A stretch of 64,000 bases of DNA from Pseudonocardia sp. SCN 73-27 (GTDB lineage: Bacteria > Actinomycetota > Actinomycetes > Mycobacteriales > Pseudonocardiaceae): the NCBI GenBank assembly GCA_001725415.1, contig MEGH01000014.1, positions 22,958-86,957 on the forward strand. Reading direction: 5' to 3'. Position 1 is the first letter of the stretch. Each line of letters begins with the position of its first letter. The notes beneath the pieces were generated by a model that had not been told where the DNA came from, searched no databases, and worked only from the letters and a program-made list of their open reading frames with translations. Position numbers and translations under genes: made by a program. Below are positions 24,421-33,409 of this stretch, piece after piece.

Positions 24421-25548
24421 TCAGCCGATCGTGGTCCACCAGTCGTCGATGCGCGGCGGGTCGAGCAGGTCCACACGTTGTCCCGGGCGCGGCACGACCA
24501 GCGGGATTCCCGCCGATTGCGCCGCACGTGACAGCCGCCGCACGGGCTCGGACCAGCCGTGGAATGCGAGGTTGAACGTCGCCCAGTGGACGGGGACGAG
24601 TAATCCGCCGCACAGATCGGCGTGTGCGCGAACGGATTCCTCCGGGTTCATGTGGATGTCGGGCCAGCTCGCGTCGTATGCGCCCACGGGCAACAAGGTG
24701 GCGTCGAACGGGCCGAAGCGGACACCGGCGTCGGCGAATGCCGTGGTGTATCCGGTGTCGCCGCCGAAGTAGACACGCCGCGTCGGTCCCGCGATCGCCC
24801 ACGATGCCCATTGCGTCGTGTTGCGCGCGAACAACCGTCCCGAGAAGTGCCGTGCCCGCGCACACGTGATCTCCAGGCCTGCGACATCCGTCGCGGCGTC
24901 CCAGTCGAGCTCACGGACCCGGTCGTCCGGGACGCCCCAGCGCCGCAGGTGTGCGCCGATCCCCAGCGGCACCACGAACACCGCCGACGTCCCCCGCGCC
25001 AGCCGCACCACCGTCGCCATGTCGAGGTGGTCGTAGTGGTCGTGCGACACCACGACGACGTCGACCGGCGGCAGCGACTCCAGCGGCACCGGCACCGGGT
25101 GCAGCCGCCGCGGTCCGACCCGCGACGACGGCGACACCCGTTCGCCCCACACCGGGTCGGCCAGCACACGGACCCCGTCGACCTCCAGCAGCGCCGACGA
25201 GTGTCCGAACCAGGTCACCGCCAGCTCGCCCGCCCGGGCAGGGGCCGGCTCGTCGACCAGCGGGACAGGGCCCGACGGCGTGCCCAGCGACCCGCGCGTC
25301 GCCACCTTCACCAGCAGCGACCGGACGCTGCCCGGCGCGATCTGCACACCCGGCTCGGCGTTGGCGAACCGGCCGTCGCGGGCGTGCGGGGACGACGCCG
25401 CGCGAGCGCGCAGCTCCGCGTCGGGCGCGCCCACCGCGAGCGGGACCCCGCGGGCGGCGCGGACGGTGCGGGCAGCCCCGACGAGCAGGCCACCGACGAG
25501 CAGTGTTCGGACGACGGCCGGCACCGGCCGGCGACGCGCGGGGGTCAC
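24421..25548 (-). CDS. membrane-anchored metallo-beta-lactamase-fold hydrolase (NAPE-PLD/UlaG-like)
   Basis: This 375-aa protein has an N-terminal hydrophobic helix (about residues 8-30, VRTLLVGGLLVGAARTV) and a metallo-beta-lactamase domain from about residue 100. Metal ligands are in SHDHYDHLD, FGGDTGY and VPVHWATFNLA. The WFGHSSALLEVDGVRVLADPVW opening is characteristic of the group containing N-acyl-phosphatidylethanolamine phospholipase D and UlaG-like lactonases. The substrate in bacteria is usually unknown; a phosphodiester or lactone is expected. GTG 25548 is the only plausible start; it lacks a strong ribosome site. It lies 41 nt downstream of the papain-like gene on the same strand. 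Confidence 0.82.
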   Translation of the reverse strand: MTPARRRPVPAVVRTLLVGGLLVGAARTVRAARGVPLAVGAPDAELRARAASSPHARDGRFANAEPGVQIAPGSVRSLLVKVATRGSLGTPSGPVPLVDEPAPARAGELAVTWFGHSSALLEVDGVRVLADPVWGERVSPSSRVGPRRLHPVPVPLESLPPVDVVVVSHDHYDHLDMATVVRLARGTSAVFVVPLGIGAHLRRWGVPDDRVRELDWDAATDVAGLEITCARARHFSGRLFARNTTQWASWAIAGPTRRVYFGGDTGYTTAFADAGVRFGPFDATLLPVGAYDASWPDIHMNPEESVRAHADLCGGLLVPVHWATFNLAFHGWSEPVRRLSRAAQSAGIPLVVPRPGQRVDLLDPPRIDDWWTTIG

Positions 25549-25589
25549 GCGGATCAGCCTACGGACGCGCGACCCGCGGGCCGCGGCCG

Positions 25590-26354
25590 TCAGCGGCCAC
25601 CGACGCTCACGGCGATCTCGCCGCCCAGCCGGAAACCCCCCGTCAGCGGGAGCCGGTCGCCCGACCAGAACCGGCCCGGGTCGTACCAGTTCGGGCGGCG
25701 CTCGGAGTCGAGCAGCCCCATCTCCTCGTAGGTCACCGCGACGACCTCCGCGCAGTACGCGGTCTCCAGGCCGGGCTCGGCGAGCGCCACGTCCGGGGCA
25801 GCGCCGTCGAGGGCGTCGGTGTCCGCGTAGGTACGGCGCAGCACGTCGAGCACCCGGCCCTGCACCAGGTCGCGCAGCGTGGCCGTGGCCTCGTCGCGGG
25901 CCCGCGCCACCGCCTTCGCCGCACCCGGCATCCGCCCGCGTGCCCACCGCGTCGCGAGCCGCGCCGTCGACGGGAACGGGGTGCCGTCCAGGCGCGCCAC
26001 CGTCCGAAGCGCCGCGTCCTCGTGCTCCCGGCCGAGCATCGGCTCCAGCTGCCGCAGCCAGGCCCGCTGCCCGTACCGCTCGTGCCAGGTGACGACGGCA
26101 TCGCGCAGGTCGTGCAGCTGCACACCCCGCTGGTGGCGGCCCGTCCACACGTCGGGCAACGACCTGCCCAGCTCGGCGTGCCACATCAGCGGCGGCAGGT
26201 CCTCCACCACGATCGCCATCCCGACGTGGTTGACCGGCGAGTTCGTGAGGTTCTGGATCGCGCGGTCGGCGCCGCTGCGGCCCCGGAACAGCCACACGTC
26301 CCCGGTGCGGGTCAGGTCGACGGCGCTGCCGAGGGAGATCATGGTGCCGGTCAC
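25590..26354 (-). CDS. permuted papain-like (NlpC/P60 superfamily, YiiX-like) protein
   Basis: This protein of about 254 aa has the circularly permuted papain-like arrangement. A histidine motif comes first (TGDVWLFRGRSGADRAIQNLTNSPVNHVGMAIV, near residues 20-55) and the cysteine comes late (ETAYCAEVVAVTYEEMGLL, near residue 205). Such proteins are amidases, acyltransferases or peptidases. There is no signal peptide in the preferred version, so the site of action is uncertain. Starts are ambiguous: GTG 26354 follows a TAGGGT -10 candidate by 8 nt (leaderless), ATG 26342 is shorter, and ATG 26390 would overlap the divergent gene start. Confidence 0.65.
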   Translation of the reverse strand: MTGTMISLGSAVDLTRTGDVWLFRGRSGADRAIQNLTNSPVNHVGMAIVVEDLPPLMWHAELGRSLPDVWTGRHQRGVQLHDLRDAVVTWHERYGQRAWLRQLEPMLGREHEDAALRTVARLDGTPFPSTARLATRWARGRMPGAAKAVARARDEATATLRDLVQGRVLDVLRRTYADTDALDGAAPDVALAEPGLETAYCAEVVAVTYEEMGLLDSERRPNWYDPGRFWSGDRLPLTGGFRLGGEIAVSVGGR

Positions 26355-26388
26355 GGCCGCATACCCTAGGGCCCGGAGGTGTCGATCC

Positions 26389-26571
26389 ATGCGCTGGTGG
26401 AAGTGGGCAGGACTGGCCGGGCTCGCCGGGGTGGCCGCGACGGGCGTCGTCGCGGCACGTGACGAACGGCGGCGCCGCGCCTACACCCCCGACGAGATCC
26501 GGGAGCGGCTGCAGGCCCGCGTCGCCGAGGCCGTGGAGAGGGACCCATCGGAGACCCCGCCGGAACGGTGA
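26389..26571 (+). CDS. small single-helix membrane protein
   Basis: This 60-aa protein has one hydrophobic helix (WAGLAGLAGVAATGVVAA, about residues 6-23) followed by a highly charged tail (RDERRRRAYTPDEIRERLQARVAEAVER). A GGAGG site lies 10 nt upstream of ATG 26389, which supports real translation. It is divergent from the papain-like gene and 45 nt upstream of the acyl-CoA ligase. The C-tail is likely cytoplasmic by the positive-inside rule. Function is unknown; similar small proteins are common in actinomycetes. Confidence 0.7.
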   Translation: MRWWKWAGLAGLAGVAATGVVAARDERRRRAYTPDEIRERLQARVAEAVERDPSETPPER

Positions 26572-26616
26572 GGATCACATCCGGCAGGGGCCCGCGATTC
26601 TGGCAGTGTCCGGAGG

Positions 26617-28185
26617 ATGCAGCCCGACCTCTCGTTCGAGCCGTTGACACCGGTGTCCTACCTCGATCGGGCCGCCGCCGCGCACGGTGACCGCGTCGCC
26701 GTCGTCGACGGGGACCTCCGGCTGACCTACCGGCAGCTCCACGACCGCTGCCGCCGCCTCGCGGGCGGGCTCGCCCCGCTGGCCGAGGGCCGGCCGGTCG
26801 CGTTCCTCGCGCCCAACACCCATGTGCTGCTGGAGTCGAACTTCGGGGTGCCGTGGGCCGGGTCGCCGCTCGTCGCGATCAACACGCGACTCTCGGCGGG
26901 CGAGGTCGCCTACATCCTCGAGCACTCCCGCGCCGCGGTGCTGGTCCACGACCCCGTCTTCGACCCGCTGGTCGACGACGCGTTCTCGCGGCTGTCGGGG
27001 ACGGCGCCGGCGCGGGTCCGGGCGGGGGAGGAGTACGAATCCCTCCTCGCCGGGGCCGACCCGCTCGCGCGCACCCCCGACGACGAACGGTCGCTGCTGT
27101 CGATCAACTACACCTCCGGCACGACCGGGCGGCCCAAGGGCGTCATGTACCACCACCGGGGCGCCTACCTGCAGGCATTGGCGATGGTCGGGCACACCGG
27201 GCTGTCGCCGTCGACGGTGCACCTGTGGACGCTACCGATGTTCCACTGCAACGGCTGGTGCTTCCCCTGGGCGGTCACCGCCGCCGCGGGAACTCACGTG
27301 TGCCTGGAGAAGGTCGACCCCGCGCGGGTGTGGCAGCTCGTCCGCGAGGAGGGCGTCACCCACCTGAACGGCGCCCCGACCGTCCTGTCGATGCTCGCCT
27401 ACGCCGACGAGGCCGGCGACGGGGTGCCCGGCGACCGCGTCGTCAAGGTCGCGACCGGTGGGGCGCCGCCCTCGCCCGCGATCCTGCGTCGGATGGCCGA
27501 GCTCGGTTTCGACGTCACCCACCTCTACGGCCTCACCGAGACCTTCGGGCCGGCCATGATCTGCGACTGGCGCCCCGAGTGGAACGGCCTCGACGGCGGC
27601 GAGCAGGCCCGGCTCAAGGCCCGCCAGGGCGTCGGCAACATGATCTCCTGTGCGATCCGCGTCGTCGACGAGAACGGCGGCGACCAGCCCGCCGACGGGA
27701 GCTCGGTCGGGCAGATCGCCTTGCGCGGCAACAACGTCATGCTCGGCTACCTCGACGACCCGGAGGCCACCGCCGCCGCGGCCCCCGACGGCTGGTTCCG
27801 CACCGGCGACCTCGGCGTCATGCACCCCGACGGCTACGTCGAGCTCCGCGACCGCTCGAAGGACGTGATCATCTCCGGCGGGGAGAACATCGCCAGCGTG
27901 GAGGTCGAGCAGGCCATTGCCGAGCATCCCGCGGTGCTGGAGGTCGCCGTCATCGCGGTACCCGACGACCGCTGGGGCGAGGTCCCCGCCGCCTACGTCA
28001 CCCTGCACGCGGGGGCCTCGGCGACCGAGGAGGAGATCGTCGAGCACGTGCGCGACAGGTTGGCCCGGTTCAAGGCGCCCAAGACCGTGGTGTTCGGGGA
28101 GCTGCCCAAGACCTCCACCGGAAAGATCCAGAAGTTCGTACTCCGCGACAAGGCCTGGGCCGGCGTGGAGCGGCGTATCCGATGA
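26617..28185 (+). CDS. acyl-CoA ligase (AMP-binding, fatty-acyl type)
   Basis: This 522-aa adenylate-forming enzyme activates a carboxylic acid with ATP and loads it on CoA. Motifs in order are the P-loop YTSGTTGRPKG at about residue 165, LYGLTETFGPAMIC, GWFRTGDLGVMHPDGYVELRDRSKDVIISGGENI, and the C-terminal lysine in LPKTSTGKIQKF. The HxxGW-type motif MFHCNGWCFPW is characteristic of the medium-chain/FadD-like and dimethylsulfoniopropionate-type ligases. Length is normal. It is followed 137 nt later by the large ferredoxin oxidoreductase on the same strand. The acid used is not determined. Confidence 0.9.
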   Translation: MQPDLSFEPLTPVSYLDRAAAAHGDRVAVVDGDLRLTYRQLHDRCRRLAGGLAPLAEGRPVAFLAPNTHVLLESNFGVPWAGSPLVAINTRLSAGEVAYILEHSRAAVLVHDPVFDPLVDDAFSRLSGTAPARVRAGEEYESLLAGADPLARTPDDERSLLSINYTSGTTGRPKGVMYHHRGAYLQALAMVGHTGLSPSTVHLWTLPMFHCNGWCFPWAVTAAAGTHVCLEKVDPARVWQLVREEGVTHLNGAPTVLSMLAYADEAGDGVPGDRVVKVATGGAPPSPAILRRMAELGFDVTHLYGLTETFGPAMICDWRPEWNGLDGGEQARLKARQGVGNMISCAIRVVDENGGDQPADGSSVGQIALRGNNVMLGYLDDPEATAAAAPDGWFRTGDLGVMHPDGYVELRDRSKDVIISGGENIASVEVEQAIAEHPAVLEVAVIAVPDDRWGEVPAAYVTLHAGASATEEEIVEHVRDRLARFKAPKTVVFGELPKTSTGKIQKFVLRDKAWAGVERRIR

Positions 28186-28322
28186 CGGGCCTGTGAGGCG
28201 CTCACGGCGCCTGCGCCGTTGCGCTGATCGGAACGGGCGTTCCGCGGATCCGGGCCCGCGGTGAGAAGGTGGGGACGCCGTCACGACGACGTCGACGGCG
28301 TCCCGACCGGCGAGGTGGACGC

Positions 28323-31300
28323 ATGACCCTGCAGGACAGCGGGCCGCGGGAGACCGGGCCGCGGGAGACCGGGCCGCGGGAGACCGTGGACTTCTCCCTG
28401 ACCGACCGCTACCGCCCCGGCACCGGCCCCGTGCTGCTCACCGGCGTGCAGGCCATCGCGCGGCTGCTCGTCGAACAGCACGCCGCCGACACCCGCGCGG
28501 GGCTGCGCACCGCGTCGTTCGTGTCCGGGTACCAGGGCTCCCCGCTCGGCGGCCTGGACAAGACGCTCGCCGCCGCGCCGGAGCTCGTCGACACCGCTGG
28601 GCTGACGTTCGTGCCGGGCGTCAACGAGGAGCTCGCCGCCACCGCGATCTGGGGCAGCCAGGTCGAGGTGCCCGGCCACGGCCGGACCGTCGACGGGGTC
28701 GTCGGCCTCTGGTACGGCAAGGCCCCCGGCGTCGACCGGGCCGGCGACCCCATGCGCCACGGCAACATGTGCGGCGCCCACCCGGCCGGCGGCGTCCTCG
28801 TGCTGGCCGGCGACGACCCGAGCTGCAAGTCGTCGACCATCCCCTGCATCTCCGAGCGGACTCTCTTCGGCTACGGCCTGCCCGTCCTCTACCCCGAGAG
28901 CGCCGCCGACATCGTGCGGCTCGGCCGCTACGGCGTCGCGCTGTCGCGGGCGTCGGGCATGTGGGTCGGCATGAAGATCACCGCCGACGTCGCCGACGGC
29001 GTCTGGACGCTCGACGCCGACTGCGGCGACGTCGACATCACCGTGCCGGCCATCGAGTGGGAGGGCCGGCCCTGGGAGTACCGGCAGGTCCCGGCGCTGG
29101 TCCCACCCGGCTCGCTCGACGCCGAGGCGCAGCTGTACGGGCCGCGGCGCGCCATGGTCGAGGCGTTCCTCGAGGCCAACCCGGTCAACACCGTCGAGCT
29201 CGACACTCCCGATGCGTGGCTGGGGATCGTGGCCGCGGGAAAGGCGTTCACCGACATCCACCAGGCGCTGCGCGACCTCGGGCTCGACGACGACGGCTGC
29301 CGCCGCGCCGGCATCCGGCTGCTGCGCATGGGCATGGTCTCGCCGGTGCAGCGCAGCATCGTGCGCGAGTTCGCCGAGGGTCTCGACACCGTGCTCGTCG
29401 TCGAGGAGAAGACGCCGTTCCTCGAGACGGGGGTGCGGGACGCGCTGTACGGGTCGGCGTCGGCGCCGGTCGTGGTGGGTTCTCTCGACGGTGACGGCCG
29501 CCCCCTGGTGCCGGTCGCGGGGGAGCTGACCGCGGGGGTGCTGGCGGGGCCGTTGCGGCGGGTGCTGTCTCCCCGGGTCCCCCTCCCGGCTCCTGCGCGG
29601 GTCCCGGCCCCGCTCGAGCTGCTCCCGGTGGCCCGCACTCCGTACTTCTGCTCGGGTTGTCCGCACAACCGGTCGACGGTCGTCCCCGAGGGTGCGGTCG
29701 CCGGTGGCGGCATCGGCTGCCACGCCATGGTCGCGTTGACGCACCGGCCGGTCAGCGAGGTCTCGTCGATCACGCAGATGGGCGGCGAGGGCGCGCAGTG
29801 GATCGGGCAGTCGCCCTTCACCGACGCCAGGCACATGTACCAGAACATGGGCGACGGAACCTTCGCCCACTCCGGGCAGCTCGCCGTCCAGGCCTGTGTC
29901 GCCGCCGGGGTGTCGATCACCTACAAGCTGCTCTACAACCGCGCCGTCGCCATGACCGGCGGGCAGGACGCCGAGGGCGGGCTCGAGGTCCCCGCGCTCG
30001 CGGCGAAGCTGCTGGCCGAGGGCGTCTCCAGGGTGCTGGTGTGTGCCGACGAACCCGCCCGCTACCGCTCGCTCCCGCCGCTGCCGCGCGGCGTCGACCT
30101 CTGGCACCGCGACCGCTTCGACGAGGCCCAGCGCGTGCTGGGGGAGACCGAGGGCGTCACCGTCCTGATCTACGACCAGCGGTGCGCCGCCGAGTCCCGG
30201 CGCCTGCGCAAGCGCGGCGAGCTCGCCGTCCGGCCGATGCGCGTCGTGATCAACGAGGAGGTGTGCGAGGGCTGCGGCGACTGCGGCGTCAAGAGCAACT
30301 GCCTGTCGGTGCAGCCCGTCGAGACCTCGCTCGGGCGCAAGACGCGCATCGACCAGTCGTCGTGCAACACCGACTACTCGTGTCTCGACGGGGACTGCCC
30401 GTCGTTCGTGACCGTCCTGTCGTCCGGGACCCGCGCCGCTGCCGGCGAACGGCCCACGCCGCCCGCAGTGCCGGATGCCGTCCTCGCCCCGGCCGGGGAC
30501 GTCTTCCTCGCCGGCATCGGCGGGACCGGGATCGTGACCGTCAACCAGGTCCTCGCGTCGGCCGCCGTCCATCAGGGCCTGGCCGTGCACGGCGTCGACC
30601 AGACCGGGCTGTCGCAGAAGGCCGGACCCGTCGTCTCGCACCTGCGGGTCGCCGCGTCGGAGGCCGCGCTCGGGCCCGCCAACCGCGTCGGACCCGCCCA
30701 GGCCCGCTGCTACCTGGCGTTCGACGCGCTCGTCGGCGCCGACGCGCGGAACCTCGGGTACGCGTCCGTGGACGGGACGACGGCTGTGGTCTCGGTGTCG
30801 CCGATGCCCACGGGGGCCATGGTTCGCGACGCGTCGGTCACCGCCCCTGACGTGGAAGCCCTCGTCGCGCGGATCGCCGGGCGGTGCGCCGACGTCGTGC
30901 GGCTCGACGCCTCCGGGGCCGCCGTCGCGCTCTTCGGCGACGCCATGCCCGCCAACATGCTGCAACTCGGCGCCGCCTGTCAGGCCGGTGCGCTGCCCAT
31001 CAGCGCCGAGGCCATCGAGTGGGCGATCCGGCTCAACGGTGTGGCCGTCGCCGTCAACACCGCCGCGTTCCGCTGGGGACGTGTGGCGGTGGCGGACCCG
31101 GCGGCGTTCGAGGCCGCAGTCCGTCCGTCCTCCGAGGTGTCCCCGCCCCGGGTGCCGCCGGCCGGGCTCGGCCTCGACGCGCTCCCCTCCTCGGTGCGCG
31201 AGATCGCCGAGGACCGGGCCGCGCGGCTCGTCGGCTTCCAAGCGGCGCGGACCGCCCGCGACTACGCGGCCGTCGTCCGCGAGGCGTGGGAGGCCGAGCA

Positions 31301-31835
31301 GGCCGCCGGGGGAGGGGGTGCGTTCGCCGAGGCCGTCGCCCGCGGCCTCTACAAGCTCACCGCCTACAAGGACGAGTACGAGGTCGCCCGGCTGCTCACC
31401 GACCCCGCCTTCGAGGCGGCCCTCGCCGCCGAGGTCCCGGACGGCACCGGCATGCGCTACCGGCTGCACCCGCCCGTCCTGCGCGCCGCGGGCCGGTCGA
31501 AGAAGATCGCGTTCGGGCCGTGGATGCGGCCGGTGCTGCGGACGCTCGCCCGCGGCAAGGTGCTGCGCACGACACCACTCGACCCCTTCGGCCGGACCGC
31601 CGTCCGCAGGGTCGAACGCGCCCTGCGCGACGAGTACCGCGCGACCGTCCGGGGGCTCGCCGCGTCACTCACCGCCGAGTCGCTGCCGACGGCCGTCGAG
31701 GTCGCCCGCACACCCGATCTCGTCCGCGGGTACGAGGACGTCAAGCTCGCCGCCGTCGAGCGCTACCGGGCGCGACGGGCCGAGCTCGGCCATCCCGTCT
31801 CCCGACTTGACGGGGGCGACCCGGCCCGTTCCTGA
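28323..31835 (+). CDS. indolepyruvate ferredoxin oxidoreductase-like fused enzyme
   Basis: This 1170-aa protein contains the alpha, ferredoxin and gamma parts of a 2-oxoacid:ferredoxin oxidoreductase in one chain. An N-terminal thiamine-dependent pyrimidine-binding part (SFVSGYQGSPLGGLD) is followed by a second part with CSGCPHNRSTVVPEG and GIGCHAM. A cysteine cluster at about residues 648-660 (CEGCGDCGVKSNC) fits an Fe-S site. A gamma domain starts AGIGGTGIVTVNQVL at about residue 730. The enzyme would oxidatively decarboxylate an aryl- or branched 2-oxoacid to acyl-CoA, using ferredoxin, in the cytoplasm. The N-terminus has three exact GPRET repeats. It follows an acyl-CoA ligase. Confidence 0.9.
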   Translation: MTLQDSGPRETGPRETGPRETVDFSLTDRYRPGTGPVLLTGVQAIARLLVEQHAADTRAGLRTASFVSGYQGSPLGGLDKTLAAAPELVDTAGLTFVPGVNEELAATAIWGSQVEVPGHGRTVDGVVGLWYGKAPGVDRAGDPMRHGNMCGAHPAGGVLVLAGDDPSCKSSTIPCISERTLFGYGLPVLYPESAADIVRLGRYGVALSRASGMWVGMKITADVADGVWTLDADCGDVDITVPAIEWEGRPWEYRQVPALVPPGSLDAEAQLYGPRRAMVEAFLEANPVNTVELDTPDAWLGIVAAGKAFTDIHQALRDLGLDDDGCRRAGIRLLRMGMVSPVQRSIVREFAEGLDTVLVVEEKTPFLETGVRDALYGSASAPVVVGSLDGDGRPLVPVAGELTAGVLAGPLRRVLSPRVPLPAPARVPAPLELLPVARTPYFCSGCPHNRSTVVPEGAVAGGGIGCHAMVALTHRPVSEVSSITQMGGEGAQWIGQSPFTDARHMYQNMGDGTFAHSGQLAVQACVAAGVSITYKLLYNRAVAMTGGQDAEGGLEVPALAAKLLAEGVSRVLVCADEPARYRSLPPLPRGVDLWHRDRFDEAQRVLGETEGVTVLIYDQRCAAESRRLRKRGELAVRPMRVVINEEVCEGCGDCGVKSNCLSVQPVETSLGRKTRIDQSSCNTDYSCLDGDCPSFVTVLSSGTRAAAGERPTPPAVPDAVLAPAGDVFLAGIGGTGIVTVNQVLASAAVHQGLAVHGVDQTGLSQKAGPVVSHLRVAASEAALGPANRVGPAQARCYLAFDALVGADARNLGYASVDGTTAVVSVSPMPTGAMVRDASVTAPDVEALVARIAGRCADVVRLDASGAAVALFGDAMPANMLQLGAACQAGALPISAEAIEWAIRLNGVAVAVNTAAFRWGRVAVADPAAFEAAVRPSSEVSPPRVPPAGLGLDALPSSVREIAEDRAARLVGFQAARTARDYAAVVREAWEAEQAAGGGGAFAEAVARGLYKLTAYKDEYEVARLLTDPAFEAALAAEVPDGTGMRYRLHPPVLRAAGRSKKIAFGPWMRPVLRTLARGKVLRTTPLDPFGRTAVRRVERALRDEYRATVRGLAASLTAESLPTAVEVARTPDLVRGYEDVKLAAVERYRARRAELGHPVSRLDGGDPARS
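28341..28385 (+). repeat. three exact 15-nt tandem repeats in the N-terminus
   Basis: GGGCCGCGGGAGACC occurs three times without change at 28341-28355, 28356-28370 and 28371-28385, encoding GPRET three times just after the start codon of the oxidoreductase. Exact identity indicates recent expansion by slippage. Confidence 0.95.
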
Positions 31836-32218
31836 TCTCGCGCAGGTCAGCACCACGACCGGTTCACGGACGACGACCGGTCGTCCGGTGTGGCGCCCGT
31901 CCCGTCAGTACTGCAGAGGGCAACCGATCGTCACTCTGCGTACCTGTGAATCGGCGCTTTACCCACCCTGAAACGGTGAACGGCCGGGGAATGCGACGGC
32001 GTGTCTGCTCGACGCGCCGATCCGGCCGCTCACCGCGTCACTCGATCCGGTTGCCTCAGCAACGTCCCGGATCGGCAACCAGCCCGGTCTGCCCGGGCTA
32101 ACGTCCCTCTCGGATCGCATCACGGCGCGGTCACGGAACGGACACGGATCGAACCCCCGATCGATCCACCCGCCCCCACGGGACGTCCGGCCGCGGCGCA
32201 GGATCCGGAAGGAAAGTC
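31836..32218 (+). other. structured 383-nt region upstream of the M23 peptidase
   Basis: No gene is seen. The part before the peptidase holds two neat hairpins: a two-part stem GATCCGG/CCGGATC enclosing TTGC/GCAA (32044-32073) and AGCCCGG/CCGGGCT (32081-32099). The length and the secreted cell-wall enzyme downstream recall cis-regulatory leaders such as the c-di-AMP (ydaO) riboswitch of actinomycetes, but I do not recognise its conserved core here. A long 5' UTR is the safe reading. Confidence 0.35.
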
Positions 32219-33112
32219 GTGTCACGGCATCGCTCCCCCAGTGGCCGTCGCGCGCACCCGAGGTCCCCGTGGCCCGTCCTCGCGACGGGCCCGGGGGCCG
32301 GCGGTGCGCACCGCGCCACGTCCATGTCAGGCGCGCTCCCCGCGCGTATCCTCGCGACCGTCGTCGCCGGCGGCGCCGTCGCCGTCACGGCCCAGGCCGT
32401 GCACAGCGGCGCCCTGTCGCCGCCCGACGTCACGGCGCTGCTGCGCACCGGTACGTCCGTCGGTGGCTCCTCCGGCGCCCTCGGTGCGGACGAGCCGGCC
32501 GCCGTCTCCGCGCCCGTCACCGGTGCCGACGTCGTGGCGCTGGCCTCCGACGACACGCCCGCGATCTCGCCCGACGTCCTGCACGTCGTCTCCGAGCGCG
32601 GTGCCGACCTCGTCGCCTCCACCCAGCAGCAGGTCGACGCCGCCCTGGCCCGGCAGGCCGCCGCGCAGCAGGCCGTCGCCGCGAAGGCTGCCGAGGAGGC
32701 CCAGGCCAAGGCGGAGGAGGCCGAGCGCGCGGTGCAGATCGTCACCGGCCGCGTCAGCTCCGGCTTCGGCATGCGCGGCGGCGTGATGCACGCGGGGCTC
32801 GACATCGCGGCGCCCATCGGCACCCCGATCCGCGTCCCGCTCGACGGCGTCGTCATCAGCTCCGGGCCGGCCAGCGGCTTCGGCCTCTGGGTCCGTGTCC
32901 AGCACGCCGACGGCACGATCACCGTCTACGGCCACATCAACCGGTCGATGGTGCAGGTCGGGCAGAAGGTGACCGCCGGGCAGCAGATCGCCGAGGTCGG
33001 CAACCGCGGCCAGTCCACCGGCCCGCACCTGCACATCGAGGTCCAGACCCCCGGCGGGCAGAAGATCGACCCCCGCGGCTGGCTCAACTCGCACGGTTTC
33101 CGCTACCAGTGA
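32219..33112 (+). CDS. secreted M23-family peptidase
   Basis: This 297-aa protein is a zinc endopeptidase of the M23/LytM type that acts on peptidoglycan. An Arg-rich N-terminus with a hydrophobic stretch (ILATVVAGGAVAVTAQAV, about residues 45-62) indicates export. An alanine-rich helical linker (about 140-180, likely coiled coil) precedes the catalytic domain. Zinc ligands are visible as His191-x3-Asp195 in HAGLD and His270-x-His272 in HLHIEV, so the active site is complete. The GTG start follows a GGAAGGAAAG site. It stands alone with a long structured upstream region. Confidence 0.9.
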   Translation: MSRHRSPSGRRAHPRSPWPVLATGPGAGGAHRATSMSGALPARILATVVAGGAVAVTAQAVHSGALSPPDVTALLRTGTSVGGSSGALGADEPAAVSAPVTGADVVALASDDTPAISPDVLHVVSERGADLVASTQQQVDAALARQAAAQQAVAAKAAEEAQAKAEEAERAVQIVTGRVSSGFGMRGGVMHAGLDIAAPIGTPIRVPLDGVVISSGPASGFGLWVRVQHADGTITVYGHINRSMVQVGQKVTAGQQIAEVGNRGQSTGPHLHIEVQTPGGQKIDPRGWLNSHGFRYQ

Positions 33113-33409
33113 CGGTGGCTCCCGCCTCCCGACGGGCGCCGAGTTCTGCGTGAGGATGGTCCGGCGCGGCGCGTGACCGGCGTGGTGTCGAGTTGGGCGC
33201 GTCCTTCGCGGTGTCAGGGGCGGGTCGCCGCAGGGTGGGCGCAGTCCCCCTCGCAGCTCACCAGCGCGCACCGACACTCTCCGGTGCGACCCGCACCGGA
33301 CGACCCGGATCATCCACATCGCGGGTCTGGCGGCCGTCCGTGACCCGGTTGTCCACAGGGGCCTCGACAGCCGGCTGCGGGCGTCGGCCGGCGTCCGCAC
33401 GATGGCGCC

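Noticed and set aside
28281-31469. Open frame of more than 1000 codons antisense to the ferredoxin oxidoreductase
   Set aside because: No motif is recognisable and the plus strand encodes an unmistakable enzyme; a shadow of codon bias.
31836-32218. Possible ydaO (c-di-AMP) riboswitch
   Set aside because: Location is right but the conserved core sequences are not recognisable; kept only as an unassigned structured region.
33349-33357. TTGTCCACA, a perfect DnaA-box match
   Set aside because: A single box without further copies, AT-rich unwinding region or dnaA/dnaN genes is not an origin.
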